Shown: positions 4,962-7,162 of the stretch, piece by piece
Layout: every line of letters starts with the position of its first letter
How positions within the stretch are numbered: the first letter of the stretch is position 1
Assembly: GCA_937934465.1 (NCBI GenBank)
Contig: CALGZO010000192.1
Location: forward strand, 1-7,162
Origin: an uncultured Fimbriimonadales bacterium
GTDB taxonomy: Bacteria; Armatimonadota; Fimbriimonadia; Fimbriimonadales; GBS-DC
Direction of reading: 5' to 3'
DNA: 7,162 bases
Position numbers and translations under genes: made by a program
Notes under the pieces: generated by a model
Database searches by the model: none
What the model was told of the DNA's origin: nothing
What the model saw: only the letters and a program-made list of their open reading frames with translations

Positions 4962-5945
4962 ATGCACTACCCTTGCTATATGCGCTTGCCGCACGAACTG
5001 CAGCAAGCGACCGAAATCGTCGACCTGATTGGCTATACGCCGCTCATCCGACTGCGGCGCATCACGCGCCATCTGCCCGAAGGCATCGAAATCTACGGCA
5101 AAGCGGAATGGTTCAACCCCGGCGGCTCGGTGAAAGACCGCCCTGCGTGGAACATCGTGCGCACTGCCATCGAGCGGGGCGAGCTGCGCCCTGGTAAACG
5201 CTTACTCGACGCCACCTCTGGCAACACGGGCATCGCCTTCGCCATGATTGGCGCGGCGCTCGGGTTTGGCGTCACGCTCTGCATGCCCGCCAATGTCAGT
5301 CCCGAACGCAAGCGCATTCTGAACGCCTACGGCGCGGAAGTTATTCTTACCGACCCGCTGGAGAGCTCCGACGGCGCAATCCGAAAAGCACGCCAACTCT
5401 ACGCCGAGCAGCCCGAACGCTACTACTACGCCGACCAATATAATAACCCTGCGAACTGGCAGGCGCACTACGAGACCACAGGCGTCGAGATATGGCAGCA
5501 GACGGAAGGGCGCATCACGCACTTTGTGGCAGGCTTGGGCACGACGGGCACTTTTGTAGGGGTGGGCAGACGCCTGCGCGCCTATAACCCCGCCGTTCAA
5601 CTCGTCGCGCTGCAGCCCGACTCGCCCTTCCACGGGCTGGAGGGGCTCAAACATCTGGAGACGGCGATTGTGCCTGGCATCTTCGACCCGACTTTAGCCG
5701 ACGCCACGCTGGAGATTAGCACAGAAGACGCCTATCGGATGGCGCGTCGGCTCGCGCGCGAGGAGGGCTTGCTGGTGGGCGTCTCGGCGGCGGCGGCGGT
5801 TGTCGGCTCGCTGCGCGTCGCCGAGCAGATTGTCCGAGACGCCGAGCGCAACGGCGAGCCGCCCCACGCCGTCATCGTTACCATCCTCTGCGACAGCGCG
5901 GACAAGTACCTCTCCGAGCGATTCTGGGACGACGAAACGGTATGA
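4962..5945 (+). CDS. cysM: PLP-dependent cysteine synthase, CysM type
   Basis: This 327-residue fold-type II PLP enzyme makes cysteine by beta-replacement on an activated serine (O-acetylserine or O-phosphoserine) with sulfide or a protein thiocarboxylate. Motifs in order: 'IGYTPLIRL' (23-31), 'NPGGSVKDRP' with the PLP lysine Lys58, the substrate loop 'TSGNTG' (85-90), 'QYNNPAN' (159-165), and the PLP-phosphate loop 'GLGTTGT' (191-197). The 'LQPDSPFHGLEGLKH' stretch (217-231) differs from CysK and places it in a CysM-like branch. There is no cystathionine beta-synthase haem or CBS extension. Its stop codon overlaps the start of the JAMM peptidase gene (ATGA), the pairing known from the mycobacterial CysM-CysO-Mec pathway. 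That makes a carrier-protein route plausible, although no carrier is seen here. O-acetylserine sulfhydrylase with free sulfide is the alternative. Confidence 0.85.
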   Translation: MHYPCYMRLPHELQQATEIVDLIGYTPLIRLRRITRHLPEGIEIYGKAEWFNPGGSVKDRPAWNIVRTAIERGELRPGKRLLDATSGNTGIAFAMIGAALGFGVTLCMPANVSPERKRILNAYGAEVILTDPLESSDGAIRKARQLYAEQPERYYYADQYNNPANWQAHYETTGVEIWQQTEGRITHFVAGLGTTGTFVGVGRRLRAYNPAVQLVALQPDSPFHGLEGLKHLETAIVPGIFDPTLADATLEISTEDAYRMARRLAREEGLLVGVSAAAAVVGSLRVAEQIVRDAERNGEPPHAVIVTILCDSADKYLSERFWDDETV

Positions 5946-6373
5946 GGCTAATCCTGTCGCCTGAAGTGGCAGCGACGATTCGCGCCCACGCCCGCGCCGA
6001 GTACCCCTACGAATGCTGCGGCGCGCTGCTGGGCGTAGAACACGGCGATACGCGCGCCATCACACAGGTCATCCAACTCGCCAACGAACGCACCCACGAA
6101 CGCGAACGGCGGTTCTATGTCAGTCCGCAGCAGGTGCTGATGGCGGAGCGGCGCGCACGCGAGGCTGCGCTGCTTCTGCTCGGCTTCTACCACTCACATC
6201 CCGACCACCCCGCTGAGCCGTCGGAATACGACCGCGAACACGCGCTGCCTTACTACTCCTATCCGATTGTCTCCGTCAGGCGCGGCGAACCCACCGAGAT
6301 ACGCTCATGGCGACTCAAAGACGACCGCAGCGACTTCGATGAAGAACCATTAGAGGTACAATCCATACAGTGA
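5942..6373 (+). CDS. JAMM-motif (M67/Mov34) zinc metallopeptidase, Mec-like
   Basis: This 143-residue, single-domain JAMM protease belongs to the family that hydrolyses bonds after the C-terminal Gly-Gly of ubiquitin-like proteins. In M. tuberculosis, Mec frees cysteine from the CysO-cysteine adduct. The active site is intact: catalytic Glu24 in 'YPYECCGALLG', zinc ligands His84 and His86 in 'GFYHSHPDHPAEPSEYD', Ser94, and third ligand Asp97, giving H-x-H-x10-D. The strand 'YYSYPIVSVRRG' follows as in bacterial members, and the length is typical. The start codon overlaps the cysM stop in ATGA and has no ribosome site of its own, so translation is coupled and the two products are probably needed together. 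I infer a Mec-like role from family and position. Processing of another ThiS/MoaD-like carrier is an alternative. Confidence 0.88.
   Translation: MRLILSPEVAATIRAHARAEYPYECCGALLGVEHGDTRAITQVIQLANERTHERERRFYVSPQQVLMAERRAREAALLLLGFYHSHPDHPAEPSEYDREHALPYYSYPIVSVRRGEPTEIRSWRLKDDRSDFDEEPLEVQSIQ
6355..6362 (+). promoter_or_regulatory. Possible -10 element before the DUF4058 gene
   Basis: GG-TACAAT lies at the very end of the JAMM peptidase gene, 17 nt before the ATG at 6380, and matches the other -10-like elements here. No acceptable -35 is present and the leader would be only about 10 nt. Cotranscription with the upstream genes is at least as likely. Confidence 0.25.
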
Positions 6374-6379
6374 TAGGCG

Positions 6380-7162
6380 ATGCGCAACCCGTTTCCCGGC
6401 ATGAACCCGTACCTGGAAGACCCAAGCCTGTGGGAAGAGGTACACCACGAGCTGGCGAGCCAGTTAGCGCGCCAGCTAAACCGCGAGTTGCCTCCTAATT
6501 ACTTCGCCTCTATCGAGACGCGCGTGTACATGGAAAGCGCTGAGATTGAGCGTCAAATCAAGCCCGATGTGTTGATTAGCAAGCCTGCCTCGCCGCGCGT
6601 GGCGTCCGCAGCAGCGACCGCCCTCGCCGACGCGCCCACACACATCGAACTGCGCGTGTTAGACCCCATCCGCGAACCCTCCGTCCACATCTTCGCAGGG
6701 CGCGGACGCAACCGCCTGCTCGTCGCCGTCATCGAACTGCTCAGCCCCACCAATAAAACCCCCAACGCCGTCGGACGGGCGCAGTACTTAGAAAAGCAAC
6801 AGCAGGTGTTGCACAGCACGGCGCACCTGATGGAGATTGACCTGCTGCACTACGGAGTGCATACGGTGTTTTTACCGCGCGAGGCGATTTTGGCGGACGG
6901 CGCGTGGGACTACTTGGTGGTGTTGCACGAGGCGGGTTGGGGCGGGGTTCGTGGGGATGTGTGGCGGGTGGCGTTGACGCAGCGGTTGCCGCGCGTGCGA
7001 GTGCCGTTGTTGGCGGGCGACGGGGCAGTGGCGGTGGACTTGCAGGACGCTCTGGATCGGGTGTATGAGGAAGGTCGGTTTGACCGCAAGGTGGACTACA
7101 CGCAGCCGCCGCCCGCGCCGCTGTCGGAAGAACAGCAGGCGTGGGTGCAACAAGTGCTGCAA
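6380..7162 (+). CDS. DUF4058 family protein (3' end outside window)
   Basis: The frame is open from the ATG at 6380 to the window edge (261 codons, no stop). Family landmarks are strong: the N-terminal 'NPFPGMNPYLEDPSLWEEVHHELASQL' (3-29), 'IETRVYME' (45-52), 'IKPDVLI' (60-66), 'VAVIELLSPTNKTPNAVGRAQYLEKQQQVL' (115-144), 'AHLMEIDLL' (148-156), and the C-terminal 'VDLQDALDRVYEEGRFDRKVDYTQPPPAPLSEEQQAWV'. DUF4058 proteins are usually about 250-270 residues, so little is missing. Function is unknown. The order Pro-Asp (62-63), then Glu119 and Lys126, recalls PD-(D/E)XK-type folds such as the Uma2 family, but the spacing is not canonical, so this is a weak structural guess. It starts 6 nt after the JAMM gene with only a weak ribosome site, suggesting an operon. 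Codon usage changes sharply along the gene. Confidence 0.88.
   Translation, partial: MRNPFPGMNPYLEDPSLWEEVHHELASQLARQLNRELPPNYFASIETRVYMESAEIERQIKPDVLISKPASPRVASAAATALADAPTHIELRVLDPIREPSVHIFAGRGRNRLLVAVIELLSPTNKTPNAVGRAQYLEKQQQVLHSTAHLMEIDLLHYGVHTVFLPREAILADGAWDYLVVLHEAGWGGVRGDVWRVALTQRLPRVRVPLLAGDGAVAVDLQDALDRVYEEGRFDRKVDYTQPPPAPLSEEQQAWVQQVLQ

Noticed and set aside
4937..5197. 86-residue + strand frame starting at ATG 4937, overlapping the cysM start
   Set aside because: It is out of frame with cysM, starts ahead of the ribosome site, and its translation is Arg/Ala/His-rich without motifs. Regulation of cysM by a leader peptide was considered, but the frame runs too far into the gene to look like one.

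Overview
All recognisable genes in this window lie on the + strand. The window suggests a GC-rich, Gram-negative-type bacterium, probably Armatimonadota, perhaps from a thermal habitat. This placement is an inference from gene content: a long DUF1559-like type II prepilin ending in a '...VDGH' motif and followed by a tiny membrane protein, a secreted protein with a C-terminal dockerin-like calcium-loop pair, a CysM plus JAMM peptidase pair, and a DUF4058 protein. I could not run a search, so the phylum is moderately supported only.

Layout. (1) 1-375 is the C-terminal end of SufB (Fe-S cluster assembly scaffold), closed by a clear rho-independent terminator at 402-438. (2) 545-3250 looks like a cell-surface module. 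It holds a secreted dockerin-tailed protein (545-1921, with an extended -10 promoter and a strong Shine-Dalgarno), a cysteine-rich type II prepilin (2042-3001) and an 80-residue single-span protein (3008-3250). A 12-bp perfect hairpin at 3276-3310 follows. (3) 3377-4054 is pyrF, the last step of UMP synthesis. (4) 4118-4915 is a PspA/IM30 membrane-stress protein with its own good promoter (TTCACA-N17-TACACT). (5) 4962-7162 is a probable operon: a CysM-type cysteine synthase, an overlapping JAMM-motif peptidase of the Mec kind, and, 6 nt further on, a DUF4058 protein that runs off the window edge. A 17-bp palindrome sits over the -10/start-site region of this operon.

How the genes work together. 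The most interesting unit is cysM-JAMM-DUF4058. In Mycobacterium tuberculosis, CysM builds cysteine on the C-terminus of the ubiquitin-like carrier CysO, and the JAMM peptidase Mec releases it. Here the synthase and peptidase overlap by 4 nt but no carrier gene is present in the window. The carrier may be encoded elsewhere or the pair may work differently. DUF4058 is uncharacterised and may be tied to this pathway by position. Five genes share a GG-TAYAMT -10-like element upstream.

No tRNA, rRNA, CRISPR array, insertion sequence or origin was seen. No gap between genes exceeds 300 bases; the longest is 376-544.
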